Origin: Rubrobacter sp.
GTDB lineage: Bacteria > Actinomycetota > Rubrobacteria > Rubrobacterales > Rubrobacteraceae
NCBI GenBank assembly: GCA_016781885.1
Contig: JADDPM010000024.1
Coordinates: 1 to 16,100, forward strand
Direction of reading: 5' to 3'
DNA: 16,100 nucleotides
Part shown: piece after piece, positions 1 through 6,336 of the stretch
How positions within the stretch are numbered: position 1 is the stretch's first letter
Layout of the letters: each line of letters begins with the position of its first letter
Notes under the pieces: generated by a model
The model's database searches: none
Seen by the model: only the letters and a program-made list of their open reading frames with translations
What the model was told of the DNA's origin: nothing
Made by a program: the position numbers and the translations under genes

Positions 1-35
1 TTTAGCCTCAGCCGTGGGTAATTCAAACCTCATCG

Positions 36-473
36 GTGATCTCCCTTCCATTGCCGGCTCGCGGAGAAGGACCCGCGGTCGCTCGCTTCCTAATCTTACC
101 GAAGGTCGATCCCAGGAGGAACCCTAGGGTTCCTCCCGAGATCAAGGAAGTTATGCAAATCTGCATAGAGGTCGCGCCCATAGGGAAGTGCCACCCGACT
201 GCTGGCAGCTCTCCGGGTGATCAAACTGCCTTCGCATCACCCGTTGATACATATGCTATTCACCTATTGGCGCAAGCTCTTAATCACTTACTGTTTCAGA
301 TGGTCAGCGGAAAGCGGAGGAGCCTGAAGCACAGCGAGTTCTGGGGACGTCTCAAAAGAATCGTGCCCGACTTTGCGCAGCGCAAGCTGTGGCTCGCCGA
401 GAACAGCGCCCGCTACGTCCCGACTTTTGAAGCCGAATCTGGGATACGAGAACAGTCAGGAGCAGCTAATTGA
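36..473 (+). CDS. Hypothetical protein, first gene of a three-gene overlapping operon
   Basis: I do not recognise this 145-aa protein. The frame is open from a TAG at 3-5, and GTG at 36 is the first possible start. The first ~60 residues are rich in Pro, Gly and Arg and look poorly coding, so the true start may be ATG at 153 (GGAAG just upstream, spacing short) or a later codon. The second half looks like a real, mostly helical, basic protein, with HLLAQALNHLLFQ at about residues 75-87 and many Lys, Arg and Trp after that. No signal peptide or membrane segment is seen. The main evidence that it is a gene is its end: the TGA at 471-473 overlaps the TTG start of the next gene (ATTGA), which suggests translational coupling. 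It is probably cargo of the mobile element whose recombinase lies at 2540. Confidence 0.5.
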   Translation: MISLPLPARGEGPAVARFLILPKVDPRRNPRVPPEIKEVMQICIEVAPIGKCHPTAGSSPGDQTAFASPVDTYAIHLLAQALNHLLFQMVSGKRRSLKHSEFWGRLKRIVPDFAQRKLWLAENSARYVPTFEAESGIREQSGAAN

Positions 474-736
474 CCGAGAGAGACGAGCCTGCGGCGCAAA
501 CTCTGTTCGGGGATACGTTGCTTGATGAGACGGCGAAGTTCGGGGCAGTTCGGGCGTGTTTCGAGGGCTTCGCCAGAAGCTCTTGCGAGAAGCTGATTGG
601 GGCATACCTCTCGATGAAGGTGCCGACGTACTCTAGCAGCTTCTCGATAAGCAACAGGGCAGCGGACGAGCTGTTGCTGCGGGCATGGAGGGGGACAAAG
701 CGGTGCATAACCACGGACATGGAGGAGAAGCCATGA
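470..736 (+). CDS. Hypothetical protein, 88 aa, second gene of the operon
   Basis: An 88-aa protein that I do not recognise. It starts at TTG 470, with AGGAG at 458-462 and 7 nt spacing, and overlaps the previous stop. Its TGA at 734-736 overlaps the ATG of the next gene at 733 (ATGA). Two such overlaps in a row, each with a good ribosome binding site, are strong support for a real gene despite its size. The N-terminal third is acidic. The centre holds two cysteines, CFEGFARSSC at about residues 27-36, and the C-terminal part is basic (LLLRAWRGTKR). No membrane segment or known motif is evident. A small partner or regulator of the 289-aa protein encoded next is possible, but that is inference from gene order only. 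Confidence 0.6.
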   Translation: MTERDEPAAQTLFGDTLLDETAKFGAVRACFEGFARSSCEKLIGAYLSMKVPTYSSSFSISNRAADELLLRAWRGTKRCITTDMEEKP

Positions 737-1602
737 ACGGTACCGAGCGCGAACAGGGCAACGGAGGCGACGCTCCTGCCAGCGGGAGATACGTGGTGTT
801 CTGCGCGGATGGTGAAGACTACGGTCAGGAAGGATACATCTTCTTCACGCACGAGGCGGACGTGATGATGATTGCCGCCGCGGGAGAAGTGGAGAGCGGC
901 AAGCTCACCCCCGCCGAGGTCCGCGAGCTACTGGAGCCCTACAGGGAGGTGCTGCCGCCGCTCTACACGGGCGAGCAGCGCATGGTCTTCGACCCGGACA
1001 GGTCCAATTGGGACGACCCGGACAGCTTTCCCACGGCCGAGAACGTCCAGCAGTCTCCGCAGGCAAGTCAGATCTTCTGGTACGAGGTGGACAAGCTCGG
1101 TATAGAGGGAGTAACCCTGAGATGGAGCGTGCCATTTCCACTACTCGACGCGGTAAGCAAAGAAGCTCTAGAAGAACTGAAGGAAGCGGTATCGGACGAG
1201 TACAAAATCGTCGTGAAGAAAGAGATCCATGAGTTCGACGCCATGGGAAAGAGCGTGGAGTGGGCGCAACAGTTGATCAAGGAGGCGAGGGATAGCGAGG
1301 AGAGGCCCAGAGTTATTCATGAGGAGAGGCCGCTAAACGAGTTCAGGGAGGTCGTGTACGGAGAGGTGTCCGACGGGCTGGTATTCGTCCTCGGAAGGCA
1401 CGCCGAGGAGCTCAAAGGGTTGCACGAGGCGTTGAACAGAGCGAAGACGTGGGGCGAGTTCCGGATGCTAGCCGGAAGAGCCCGATACAAAGAGGCCGTC
1501 GAAAGGTTCACGCACGAGGGCAAGGAAGAGGGCGCACGCGAGCCCGCGCCCGATGAGGTGCTCGACGCCGAGCGCATATCGGGCTACGCAGACGGCAACT
1601 AG
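733..1602 (+). CDS. Hypothetical acidic protein, 289 aa, third gene of the operon
   Basis: I chose ATG 733 because GGAGGAG lies at 721-727 and the codon overlaps the previous stop as ATGA. An upstream in-frame ATG at 685 would bury this signal inside another gene. The 289-aa product is soluble-looking and acidic, with no signal peptide and no membrane segment. The N-terminal ~20 residues are low in complexity. A compact beta-rich part follows (RYVVFCADGEDYGQEGYIFF near residues 20-40), then a Trp/Asp-containing middle (WDDPDSFP), a Glu/Lys-rich helical stretch around residues 135-190, and a folded-looking C-terminal part (VSDGLVFVLGRHAEELKGLH). I cannot assign a family. It is the largest gene of the operon and lies about 30 nt before a strong inverted repeat that may end the transcript. 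Confidence 0.75.
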   Translation: MNGTEREQGNGGDAPASGRYVVFCADGEDYGQEGYIFFTHEADVMMIAAAGEVESGKLTPAEVRELLEPYREVLPPLYTGEQRMVFDPDRSNWDDPDSFPTAENVQQSPQASQIFWYEVDKLGIEGVTLRWSVPFPLLDAVSKEALEELKEAVSDEYKIVVKKEIHEFDAMGKSVEWAQQLIKEARDSEERPRVIHEERPLNEFREVVYGEVSDGLVFVLGRHAEELKGLHEALNRAKTWGEFRMLAGRARYKEAVERFTHEGKEEGAREPAPDEVLDAERISGYADGN

Positions 1603-1630
1603 CTGAGTGGCCAGCGCAGATGATGTTTGA

Positions 1631-1674
1631 CTGGCTACCGGCCGAGGTCCAGCAGGAGCTCGGCCGGTAGCCAG
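1631..1674 (+). terminator. Perfect 16-bp inverted repeat, possible terminator hairpin
   Basis: CTGGCTACCGGCCGAG at 1631-1646 is matched exactly by its reverse complement at 1659-1674, with a 12-nt loop. It lies 28 nt after the stop of the 289-aa gene, where a terminator would be expected. There is no T-tract on either side, so it would be an I-shaped or Rho-assisted terminator, or an mRNA 3' stabilising hairpin. A recombination or protein-binding site is another possibility, since the arms are unusually long and perfect. Confidence 0.5.
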
Positions 1675-1683
1675 CACACGACT

Positions 1684-1812
1684 ATGAGAAGCGGCAACTA
1701 CCTCTGGCTGCCGCTGGACCATGAGAACAGAGTAGTCGCGGCTATGAAGATTCGCGGCTACTCCTGCACTAGGGACGACGACCTCATGCAGAAGGCCAGC
1801 GGGTACGCCTGA
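1684..1812 (+). CDS. Possible small ORF or remnant, 42 aa
   Basis: ATG 1684 opens a 42-aa frame that reads plausibly as protein (NYLWLPLD..ENRVVAAM, ending KASGYA). No ribosome binding site is visible upstream, and the longer frame from TTG 1627 would run through the inverted repeat. It is in the same frame as the upstream 289-aa gene but separated from it by stops. It may be a fragment of a larger lost gene or chance. From its stop to about 2260 (some 450 bases) I see no credible gene on either strand. Confidence 0.2.
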   Translation: MRSGNYLWLPLDHENRVVAAMKIRGYSCTRDDDLMQKASGYA

Positions 1813-2264
1813 AAGCCTGGGAGTCGTAGAGCTTACCTTGCTCGTCGGCGGAAGGTCCTGATTGCCCAGGCAGAGACGCCCATGCCCACCTATGCGTGCC
1901 GCAGAAATCCGCCTCGTCCCAGCCCCTTCCCGAGCACCGGTGGTGGATCGAACGAGCACGGGGCCAAGTTTAGTCACCACTACCGAACTCTCGCGGTAGG
2001 CCCGCGCTAGGAGCCGGCGGCGCCTCGAGGGTGCTCTTCAAGTTGCTCAGCAATGCCAGGACCCCGGGCTGTGCTCTCTCGGTCGTGAAGAGGTATGGGG
2101 CAAACTGCCGAGGCATCGTCTCAGAGTCCAGCGCAGGCTTCGACAACGACCCGAGGCAGGGAGCGCAGTCAACGTAGGTGGTTCTTCAAGCATAGGGGCT
2201 CCAGTCTACTCGTACATCTTCTACGAATCGTGCCCCAGTAGTCATCTACGTTCTGTCGGTTGTC

Positions 2265-2307
2265 TTGACATTTTCGTGTGATATTTATCTACTGAACATA
2301 GTATAAT
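2265..2307 (+). promoter_or_regulatory. AT-rich promoter region of the xre-recombinase operon
   Basis: A strikingly AT-rich island of about 60 bp in otherwise GC-rich DNA contains an exact TTGACA at 2265-2270 and an exact TATAAT at 2302-2307. They are 31 nt apart, too far to form one promoter. TATAAT at 2302 would start transcription about 35 nt before the xre start, and TTGACA may serve a second promoter using a weak -10 such as TATCTA at 2286-2291 (15 nt spacer). A short imperfect dyad, TACT/AGTA around GAACAT, sits just before the TATAAT and could be an operator for the XRE product. Confidence 0.5.
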
Positions 2308-2348
2308 ATTCTGCGGTAGCGGGAAAACTACGTCCTGTGGAGGTCGAC

Positions 2349-2537
2349 GTGCAGAGGCTAAGGCAGCTGAGGGAGCGGCAGGCGTTATCCCTGCGTGAGT
2401 TGTCGGCGCTCTCTGGCGTGAACTACAACTCGATCTGGCGGATCGAGGCTGGTAGGACCGGTGCGCAACCTCGTACCGTCCGTAAGCTGGCCCTAGCACT
2501 CGGTGTCCAGCCCCACGAACTATTGAAGGAGGGCTAG
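2349..2537 (+). CDS. XRE-family helix-turn-helix regulator, 62 aa
   Basis: A single-domain DNA-binding protein of the Cro/CI (HTH_3) type. From GTG 2349 it is 62 aa, and the HTH core is LSLRELSALSGVNYNSIWRI followed by EAGR, the usual scaffold of the fold, then a LALALGV helix. I prefer GTG 2349 to GTG 2337 because GGAGG at 2339-2343 lies 5 nt before it; the earlier start would bury that site. Its stop TAG lies inside the leader of the recombinase, 2 nt before that ATG, so the two genes form an operon. By context it probably controls its own operon or acts as a recombination directionality or excision control factor; the second role is inference. Confidence 0.85.
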   Translation: MQRLRQLRERQALSLRELSALSGVNYNSIWRIEAGRTGAQPRTVRKLALALGVQPHELLKEG

Positions 2538-2539
2538 GC

Positions 2540-4336
2540 ATGCCTGATACCGCCGGCTATGGCCGGAAGTTGTCGATCCTCTACGCTCGTGTCTCCACCG
2601 AAGAGCAGGCGAAGAGCGGTTACTCCCTGGCCCAGCAGATGGAAGCCCTGAGAGAGTATGCGGTCAAAGAAGGGTACGAAGTTCTAGAAGAGGTTGCGGA
2701 CCCAGGCCAGAGTGGGACGAGCCTGGAACGACCGGGCATGGACAGGATTAGAGAGCTTGTGGCCACCGGTGGCGTCTCTGTCGTGCTCGCGCAGGACTTG
2801 GACCGCATAAGCCGCGAGCCCTGGCACTACGAGTTCTTGAAGTCTATGTTCGAGGATCACGGGACCGAGCTGCGCGCGCTCGACGAGGACGGCGACGGCT
2901 CGCCGATGGGTGAGTTTGTACGCTATATACGGCGCGGGGTGGCGAAACTGGAGAGGGAGGACATCGCCAAGCGGAGCAGGCGCGGCAAGCGGCGCATGGC
3001 TTCCGAGGGCAAGATCGTGGCCGGGCCCTCTCCGGTCTATGGCTTCCGCTACACCAAAGACCGCAAGAGCTACGAGGTGGATGAAGCAAATATGCGGGTG
3101 GTGAGGAGAATCTTCGAATCGGTGGCCGCGGGCAGAACCTTGCGGTCGATAAAGAAGGGCCTGGAAGAGGACGGCATCCCGACACCCGGCGGCGGCCGGT
3201 TCTGGAGCATGGCGTACCTCAAGCAGCTCATCGGGCACGACGCCTACCGTCCGCACGCCTGCGAAGAGGTCAAGGCACTGGTAAGCCCCGAAGTGGCGGC
3301 CCGGCTGGATCCGAACAGAAGCTACGGGATCTGGTGGTTCGGGCGGAAGCGCCACCACCAGGGCCACAAGAGCGAGGATGGTCCCGACGGCAGGCGCTAC
3401 CGTAAGACCAAAAAGAGCGTTTGGTTGGACCGCGAGAAGTGGGTGGCTGTCCCCGTCCCGGACTCCGGCATACCGCGAGAGACCGTAGACCTCGCTCGCG
3501 AGCGCGTCAAGAACAACAGGCCCGCCGCCAAGACGGGTGCGCACTTCTGGGAACTATCGGGCGGGATCTGGCGGTGCGCCTCCTGCGGACGGGCGATGTC
3601 CGGTACTCGCGTGGGCAGCAAGAACAGCGAGCGTTTCTACTACCGCTGCCCGAACCGCGCGACGAACGGCCCAGAGGCCTGCCCGAACGGCAAGCATCAT
3701 CGGGCAGAGAGGGCAGAGGCCGAAGTCTGGGAAGAGATTTCTTCCCTGCTCAAAGAGCCTGAGCGCCTGCGCGCGGGCGTGGCACGGATGTTGGAGGACG
3801 AACGCCGCGGCGATCCCGACCGCGAGATGCGCCGCTGGGCGAAGAGGCTCGCGGATGCGGGCGCCAGACGCTCGCGCTACCAGGACATGGCGGCCGAGGG
3901 CCTCATCGGCTTCGACGAGCTGCGTGCCAAGCTTGCCGAGCTCGAGGCCGACCGCAAGGCCGCAGCGCGCGAGTTGGAAGCCGTACGGGGTAAGGCCGAG
4001 CGGCTCGCCTCCTTGCAGGTCCAAACGGAAGCGCTGATAGAAGCCTTCTCTAGCAAGGCCCGCGCGGGCCTTGACCTCTACACGCCTCAGGATAGGTTCG
4101 ACGCCTACAAGGCCCTCGGGTTGAAGGTGCTTGCCTACCCCGACGGCACAACAGAGCTTACCGGCGGGCCGCTGCCTCGTAGTAACTCAGAAACTCCATC
4201 TTCTTCGAGAGCATGGCGTCTGCCCGAGCCCGAGCCGAAGGCGGTCTATCTCGCCAGCCATAGAAGCCGCTCTTGGAGATCCTCAGTGTCCTGCACATCA
4301 CGCTCACCCGATGGTTCGCCTTCTCTGTCTCGATGA
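2540..4336 (+). CDS. Large serine recombinase (integrase), C-terminus replaced by antisense IS3 sequence
   Basis: A large serine recombinase that cuts and joins attachment sites of an integrative element. ATG 2540 follows an excellent AAGGAGGG. The resolvase domain spans residues ~11-150, with the nucleophile Ser19 in YARVSTEEQ and the LDRISR arginines near 89-92. The recombinase domain (~165-330) includes PVYGFRY and IPTPGG. A zinc-ribbon uses C346, C349, C370 and C381, and a Glu/Lys/Arg-rich coiled coil covers ~395-500. The family's usual ending (PQDRFDAYKALGLKVLAYPDG) is present to about residue 541. From roughly residues 545-555 onward the frame is the antisense of the IS3 orfB remnant, so the last ~45-50 residues (SSSRAW to the end) are not native. 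The catalytic core is intact, so the enzyme may still work. Confidence 0.92.
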   Translation: MPDTAGYGRKLSILYARVSTEEQAKSGYSLAQQMEALREYAVKEGYEVLEEVADPGQSGTSLERPGMDRIRELVATGGVSVVLAQDLDRISREPWHYEFLKSMFEDHGTELRALDEDGDGSPMGEFVRYIRRGVAKLEREDIAKRSRRGKRRMASEGKIVAGPSPVYGFRYTKDRKSYEVDEANMRVVRRIFESVAAGRTLRSIKKGLEEDGIPTPGGGRFWSMAYLKQLIGHDAYRPHACEEVKALVSPEVAARLDPNRSYGIWWFGRKRHHQGHKSEDGPDGRRYRKTKKSVWLDREKWVAVPVPDSGIPRETVDLARERVKNNRPAAKTGAHFWELSGGIWRCASCGRAMSGTRVGSKNSERFYYRCPNRATNGPEACPNGKHHRAERAEAEVWEEISSLLKEPERLRAGVARMLEDERRGDPDREMRRWAKRLADAGARRSRYQDMAAEGLIGFDELRAKLAELEADRKAAARELEAVRGKAERLASLQVQTEALIEAFSSKARAGLDLYTPQDRFDAYKALGLKVLAYPDGTTELTGGPLPRSNSETPSSSRAWRLPEPEPKAVYLASHRSRSWRSSVSCTSRSPDGSPSLSR

Positions 4337-4397
4337 ATGTGTAGATCACCTGCGGGGTTGGTTCTCCTCCCTGGCGAAGAACCACGCCGCTTTTTTT
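4200..4397 (-). pseudogene. IS3-family transposase OrfB, N-terminal fragment
   Basis: Reached from orfA by -1 slippage at the seven-A run, the frame reads SGVVLRQGGE and continues through a typical OrfB N-terminus (VIYTFIETEKANHRVSVMCR, then SKSGFYGWRDRPPSARARAD). About 60 of some 280-290 residues remain. The family's next block (IREIH...GTYG) and the whole rve catalytic DDE domain are absent. After ADAML the frame enters recombinase DNA and stops at 4158-4160. It is a broken gene joined to the 3' end of the serine recombinase. Confidence 0.85.
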
Positions 4398-4651
4398 AGT
4401 ATCTCCCGCTCCTCTTTGAGGACCTTCACCTCTTTGCGCAGGCGGCGCAGCTCATCTTTCTCCTCGGTGGTGAGCCCATCGCGCTCTCCGGCGTCGATCT
4501 CCGCCTGGTTAACCCACTTGCGCAGCGTCTCGGCGGAGACGTCCAGATCGCGGGCTATCTTCGCCACCGGATACCGCTCCTCGGAGGAATGAACCAGCCT
4601 GACGGCTTCCTCCTTGAACTCAGGCGAGTAGAGCCTGCCTGTCTTGCCCAT
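4346..4651 (-). CDS. IS3-family transposase OrfA
   Basis: A 101-aa protein of the HTH_Tnp_1 type, the DNA-binding half of an IS3 transposase. It starts MGKTGRLYSPEFKEEAVRLV, has a helix-turn-helix (VAKIARDLDVSAETLRKWV, about residues 28-46), and then a leucine-zipper-like coiled coil (LRRLRKEVKVLKEEREILKK). GGGG lies upstream of the ATG. At 4391-4397 there is a run of seven A on the coding strand (A AAA AAA G), the classic -1 slippage site that makes the OrfAB fusion. OrfA itself is complete. Because orfB is broken, no functional transposase is expected from this copy. Confidence 0.9.
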   Translation of the reverse strand: MGKTGRLYSPEFKEEAVRLVHSSEERYPVAKIARDLDVSAETLRKWVNQAEIDAGERDGLTTEEKDELRRLRKEVKVLKEEREILKKAAWFFAREENQPRR

Positions 4652-4711
4652 CTTCGACCCCTTTCACGGAACCTGATCGCCTAACTCTGATCGGTCCGTG
4701 CAAGCGGGTCA

Positions 4712-5027
4712 AACCCACAGGGCAAGTACGGGCTCATTCGTCCATCTGCCCAAGGACATCCCTCACAGCTACGAGAACGTCGGCACAGGACCCGCGAGGT
4801 TTCTTACCCTAATGGTGCCTGCCGGGTTGGAGAAGTTCTTTGAAGAGGTGGGTAAGCCGGGGAGTGACGTATCTTCCCCACCCCCTTTCGAAGAAGAAGA
4901 TATTGACAAACTCTTAGCAATTGCTCCGAAGTACGGCGTGGAGATACTACCGCCCCCCCGAACAGTAGTGTGGAGTCGGCCGGGGTCTAACAGCCCCGGC
5001 CCTCTTTTCATGCCTCTTTTCCTCTGA
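4712..5027 (+). pseudogene. Cupin-domain protein, 5' part lost at the IS3 left end
   Basis: The frame reads THRASTGSFVHLPKDIPHSY and then the second half of a small cupin barrel (GPARFLTLMVPAGLEKFFEEVG), followed by the helix that usually closes this family (EEEDIDKLLAIAPKYGVEILPPP). About half of the barrel, including the first metal-binding motif, is missing; the His of PHSY belongs to the second motif. A frame-compatible GTG at 4698 lies in IS sequence. The ending PPPRTVVWSRPGS runs into the terminator and may reflect slippage at the seven-C run at 4953-4959. The missing 5' part may lie on the far side of the insertions, to the left of this window. Confidence 0.75.
4978..5008 (+). terminator. 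Rho-independent terminator of the cupin gene
   Basis: GGCCGGGG at 4978-4985 pairs with CCCCGGCC at 4994-5001 across an 8-nt loop and is followed by CTCTTTT. It is on the strand and at the place expected for the cupin gene, overlapping the extended 3' end of its frame. Confidence 0.8.
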
Positions 5028-5149
5028 GTTTCCGAGAAGACTTCTTCCTGCACGCAGTCCAGTGAGCAAGGCACGAGTGCGTAGCAGCTAGACCAGCGCC
5101 AGTTCGACCTCCGGCTTCTCGCCCAGCGTGGCGGAGAAGCGGACCTTCG

Positions 5150-5380
5150 GTGTGTTCTCAGTTCGTACACCCGACGCCCGACGGCAGTTTGCACGCCGCG
5201 CTGCCGCCCGAGGTTGCCGGGGAGGCGATAGAGAAAGGCTGGGCAGAGCAACACCCGGTAGCGCGCATGGGCTACATACCTCAAAACGTGGTGATGATCT
5301 ACGCCCCCAGGGACCAGGAGGAGGTCGAGGTTATCACTGGCCTGGTCGTGGAGTCCTACCGCTATGCTGGAGGACACTAA
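5150..5380 (+). pseudogene. Luciferase-domain (DUF5519) protein remnant, N-terminus lost
   Basis: Residues FVHPTPDGSLHAALPPEV, then EKGWAEQHP, NVVMIYAPRDQEEVEVI and VESYRYAGGH match the C-terminal half of the small 'luciferase domain' family (DUF5519/PF17648), whose biochemical role is unclear. The GTG at 5150 is only the first start codon of the open stretch; there is no ribosome binding site and the expected N-terminal half is absent in any frame. A neighbouring frame (MAEKRTFGVFS) may hold a few residues more, implying a frameshift. It lies downstream of the cupin terminator and is probably not expressed. Confidence 0.6.
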
Positions 5381-5434
5381 AACGGACGTCCGGATAGACC
5401 AGTCCTACCCTGAAACGCTGAAAATGTTACCGCT

Positions 5435-6259
5435 CTAGACGGCTTCGACCGGATTGGTTAGGGAACCGAGGCCCTCTATCTCGATGGTCACTTCGTCCCC
5501 GGCCTTCAAGAAGACCTTCGGGTCGCGGGCGAAGCCAACCCCGGCCGGGGTTCCGGTTAGGATGAGGTCGCCCGGCATGAGCGTCATGCCTGTGCTCAAG
5601 AAGGCGATCAACTCGGCGACCGAAAAGATCATGTTCGACGTCGTACCGTCCTGCATGGTTTCCCCGTTGAGCACGCACCGGATCGAGAGGTTCTGCGGGT
5701 CGGGCACCTCGTCACGGGTCGCTATGTACGGTCCGCTGGGCGCGAAGGTGTCTATGGACTTGCTCCTTGTCCACTGCCCTCCCTCGCAGAACTGCAAGTC
5801 GCGGCTGGAGACGTCGTTGCAGTTCGTGTAGCCGAAGACGTACTCTAGCGCCTCCGACTCGGAGACGTTCTTGGCCGGACGCCCGATCACCACAGCAAGC
5901 TCTGCCTCGTAGTCGACCTGCTCGGTTATCGGGGGAATGCGTATTGGCTCGCCGGGGCCGGCGATAGTGTTCGGGTACTTGGCGAAGACGATAGGTTTTT
6001 CGGGAGCCTCCGCGCCCGTCTCCTGCGCGTGGTCCGCGTAGTTGAGGCCGATGCCGATGACCTTGCTCGGACGTCCTATCGGGGCGTGCAACCGCGCCTC
6101 CTCCAGAGAAACGATCTCGCCGCCGGGCTGCCGGTCGGCGCTGCGGCCACGCTCGATGTACTCCAGCATGCTCGCCCCGCCTAGAGCATGGATCTCCCCA
6201 CCCTCGATATAGCCTACGTGCGGCGCCCCGCCATCCGTCGAATAAGAAACCAGCTTCAA
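5435..6259 (-). CDS. Fumarylacetoacetate hydrolase family protein
   Basis: A 274-aa FAH-superfamily enzyme, metal-dependent, acting on acylpyruvate- or 2-oxo-type compounds (hydrolysis, decarboxylation or isomerisation). I chose TTG 6259 because GGGGAGAGGAG precedes it at normal distance; GTG 6283 would add eight residues and hide that site. The catalytic fold is seen in VIGIGLNYADHA (~67-78), KYPNTIAGPGEPI, the metal-ligand motif DYEAELAVVIG (E118, E120), D149 in CNDVSSRD, and the C-terminal LTGTPAGVG (234-242). Length and motifs fit the 2-hydroxyhepta-2,4-diene-1,7-dioate isomerase/FAHD1 group, but the substrate cannot be read from sequence. It is the last gene of a leftward operon, 77 nt after pdxH. 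Confidence 0.93.
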   Translation of the reverse strand: MKLVSYSTDGGAPHVGYIEGGEIHALGGASMLEYIERGRSADRQPGGEIVSLEEARLHAPIGRPSKVIGIGLNYADHAQETGAEAPEKPIVFAKYPNTIAGPGEPIRIPPITEQVDYEAELAVVIGRPAKNVSESEALEYVFGYTNCNDVSSRDLQFCEGGQWTRSKSIDTFAPSGPYIATRDEVPDPQNLSIRCVLNGETMQDGTTSNMIFSVAELIAFLSTGMTLMPGDLILTGTPAGVGFARDPKVFLKAGDEVTIEIEGLGSLTNPVEAV

Positions 6260-6336
6260 AGCCTCTCCTCTCCCCAAGATCACCGAAAGAACCGCCTCAT
6301 CTTAGCAGCAGGAGAGGACCGTCCGCTCCCCCCACC

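Larger units (their letters stand above)
4200..4711 (-). mobile_element. Truncated IS3-family insertion sequence (left end, orfA, 5' part of orfB)
   Basis: A leftward IS3-family element remnant. It has orfA, the programmed -1 frameshift signal and about the first 60 codons of orfB. The rest of orfB and the right end are missing. The left end is probably near 4711: read leftward from there the sequence begins TGACCCGCTTGCACGG, the TG start usual for the family, and directly outside it lies cupin coding sequence. The inner break, around 4180-4205, is where orfB similarity stops and recombinase coding begins. No right inverted repeat or target duplication can be checked in this window. Confidence 0.75.

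Noticed and set aside
153..166. ATGCA-AATC-TGCAT inverted repeat
   Set aside because: Arms are only 5 bp and the site is within the doubtful 5' part of the first gene; chance is likely.
1468..1980. Leftward 170-codon open frame overlapping the end of the 289-aa gene and the gap after it
   Set aside because: Half of it is antisense to a well-supported gene, the rest is low-complexity Ser/Ala/Arg/Val with no ribosome binding site or recognisable motif.
1815..2260. Search for genes, tRNA or repeats in the long gap before the xre gene
   Set aside because: The longest frames read as Arg/Ser/Pro-rich noise with no starts supported by ribosome binding sites. I see no tRNA-like T-arm or direct repeat array.
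2684..3544. Leftward 286-codon open frame inside the recombinase gene
   Set aside because: It is antisense to conserved recombinase domains and has the Ala/Leu/Pro/Arg-rich look of a high-GC shadow frame.
5088..5163. Leftward frame ending GEKPEVELALV-stop that resembles a protein C-terminus
   Set aside because: Only about 25 codons look coding and I could not name a family; it may be a fragment of another lost gene, but evidence is too thin to annotate.
5383..5392. CGGACGTCCG palindrome after the DUF5519 remnant
   Set aside because: A 10-bp palindrome in GC-rich DNA is expected by chance, and no gene start is near.
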